From Amaricoccus macauensis (lineage in GTDB: Bacteria; Pseudomonadota; Alphaproteobacteria; Rhodobacterales; Rhodobacteraceae), in assembly GCF_014201905.1 (NCBI RefSeq), contig NZ_JACHFM010000002.1, positions 1,240,001 through 1,304,000 of the forward strand: a DNA stretch of 64,000 nt. The letters are read 5' to 3'. The notes beneath the pieces are model-generated. The model was not told where the DNA came from, made no database searches, and saw only the letters and a list, made by a program, of their open reading frames with translations. Of the stretch, positions 63,334-64,000 are shown piece by piece. Position numbers and translations under genes: made by a program. Numbering within the stretch: position 1 is the stretch's first letter; the number at the start of each line of letters is the position of its first letter.

Positions 63334-64000
63334 CCCACCTCGGGCTCACCCTGCGCCTTGCTCTCGCGGACCTGCGCTTCGAGCGGGTGGCCTCGCTCTG
63401 CCAGATCATCGGGCTCGCCGCCCTGCTCGTCCCGCTCCTGATCCTCCTCGGCATCAAGAACGGCGTCCTGACAGATCGCACCACAGCGCTGCTTCAGAAC
63501 CCCGAGAGCCTTCGCCTCACGATCGCCCGCACCGCCGCCTACCCGCGCGCCCTGATCGACTCCCTGTCAGGCGATCCCGACGTCCGTTTCGTCGCTCCCC
63601 ATCCCGTCGTCCTCGCGGTGGTCTCCGACTTCGCCGGCACGGCGCCCGGCGCCCCTGTCGTCCCCCGCGTCTCGCTGCTGGCGACGGGGCTGGGTGACCC
63701 GTACCTGCCAGCCGACAGCGCGGCTCCCGGTCCCGGCGAGGTCTGGCTCTCGGCTTCGCTCGCCGGCGGACTCGGCGCCTCCCCGGGCGACCGTGTCACG
63801 GCCCTGATGCCGCCCAAGTCGGGTGAGCCCGACGGCGGTGCGCTCGACTTCACCGTTGCCGGCGTCATTCCTGCCGGCACGTGGGGCCGCGTGGGGGCGC
63901 TCCTGAACGAGGCCGACCTCTTCCTGATCCAGGACTGGACCGACGGCCACGTGCAGGGCGCCGACCTCGATCCGCTGCGCGGCAACACCACCCCGCGCGA
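63330..64000 (+). CDS. FtsX/MacB-type ABC permease, C-terminus beyond window
   Basis: The frame is open from ATG 63330 to the window end (223 codons). The start MTHLGLTLRLALADLRFERVAS is followed by a TM segment (IIGLAALLVPLLILLGI) and a large extracytoplasmic domain with DPDVRFVAPHPVVL and VWLSASLAGGLGASPGDRVTAL. This is the layout of MacB/LolC-like permeases. It overlaps the ATPase stop by 4 bp. Only about half the protein is likely to be present. Confidence 0.82.
   Translation, partial: MTHLGLTLRLALADLRFERVASLCQIIGLAALLVPLLILLGIKNGVLTDRTTALLQNPESLRLTIARTAAYPRALIDSLSGDPDVRFVAPHPVVLAVVSDFAGTAPGAPVVPRVSLLATGLGDPYLPADSAAPGPGEVWLSASLAGGLGASPGDRVTALMPPKSGEPDGGALDFTVAGVIPAGTWGRVGALLNEADLFLIQDWTDGHVQGADLDPLRGNTTPR

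Noticed and set aside
50348-64000. Type VI secretion system
   Set aside because: VWA and SrfC-like proteins resemble T6SS-linked parts, but no TssB/C, TssM, ClpV, Hcp or VgrG genes are present.

Overview
The window is very G+C-rich, densely coded, and built from tightly overlapping operons with ATGA, GTGA and TGATG junctions. A complete alphaproteobacterial-type sox cluster, ribose-type and dipeptide-type ABC importers and GntR/DeoR regulators point to a Rhodobacterales-like alphaproteobacterium. This is inferred from gene content and order; no rRNA or other taxonomic marker is present.

Layout. (1) 1-7.9 kb: a minus-strand operon for import and breakdown of a sugar or sugar acid. It encodes a ribose-type binding protein, an RbsA-like ATPase, a fused double permease, an SDR, a lambda-crystallin/L-gulonate 3-dehydrogenase-like enzyme and a BKACE-family beta-keto acid cleavage enzyme cut by the window edge. 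A divergent GntR/FadR-type regulator faces a palindromic operator. (2) 8.0-8.6 kb: a lone secreted protein. (3) 9.2-13.1 kb: a sulfate/thiosulfate ABC importer (binding protein, CysT, CysW, CysA). (4) 13.1-20.4 kb, minus strand: an SDR, a FAD amine oxidase, HyuA and HyuB (hydantoinase/oxoprolinase family), RidA and a DeoR regulator. Divergently, 20.6-25.7 kb encodes a dipeptide-type ABC importer with fused ATPases. An aldehyde dehydrogenase follows in convergent orientation across a cluster of three strong hairpins. (5) 27.5-30.6 kb: a FecCD/BtuCD-type importer whose last gene is a molbindin, so molybdate or tungstate is the likely cargo. (6) 31.2-40.3 kb: a putative copper enzyme locus. A cysteine-less TlpA-like protein and a Tat-exported beta-propeller oxidoreductase that resembles thiocyanate dehydrogenase are followed by a His-rich periplasmic protein, a pentapeptide-repeat protein, two membrane-fusion proteins and an HME-type RND pump. 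(7) 40.4-49.9 kb: soxT, soxR, soxS (minus) and soxVWXYZABCD (plus). (8) 50.3 kb to the end: a Srf-type envelope system with a VWA protein, a trypsin-like protease, SrfA-, SrfB- and SrfC-like proteins, a membrane protein with a Pro/Glu/Ala stalk, a second VWA protein and a MacB-like ABC ATPase/permease pair (partial).

How the parts may work together. The best candidate for an under-described system is region 6 next to region 7. A copper enzyme that would release sulfur from thiocyanate lies beside its likely copper-handling genes and a full Sox pathway. An ATTC-N8-GAAT palindrome, the operator type I recall for SqrR/SoxR persulfide-sensing repressors, occurs upstream of both the putative copper-enzyme operon (31226-31241) and soxB (46141-46156). 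This suggests joint control by SoxR. The molybdenum importer (region 5) and sulfate importer (region 3) fit the cofactor and sulfur needs of SoxCD and Sox, though that link is inference. The Srf-type island begins just after a 17-codon ORF with a good ribosome binding site and a signal-peptide-like start, which may be the stub of a soxE-like gene.
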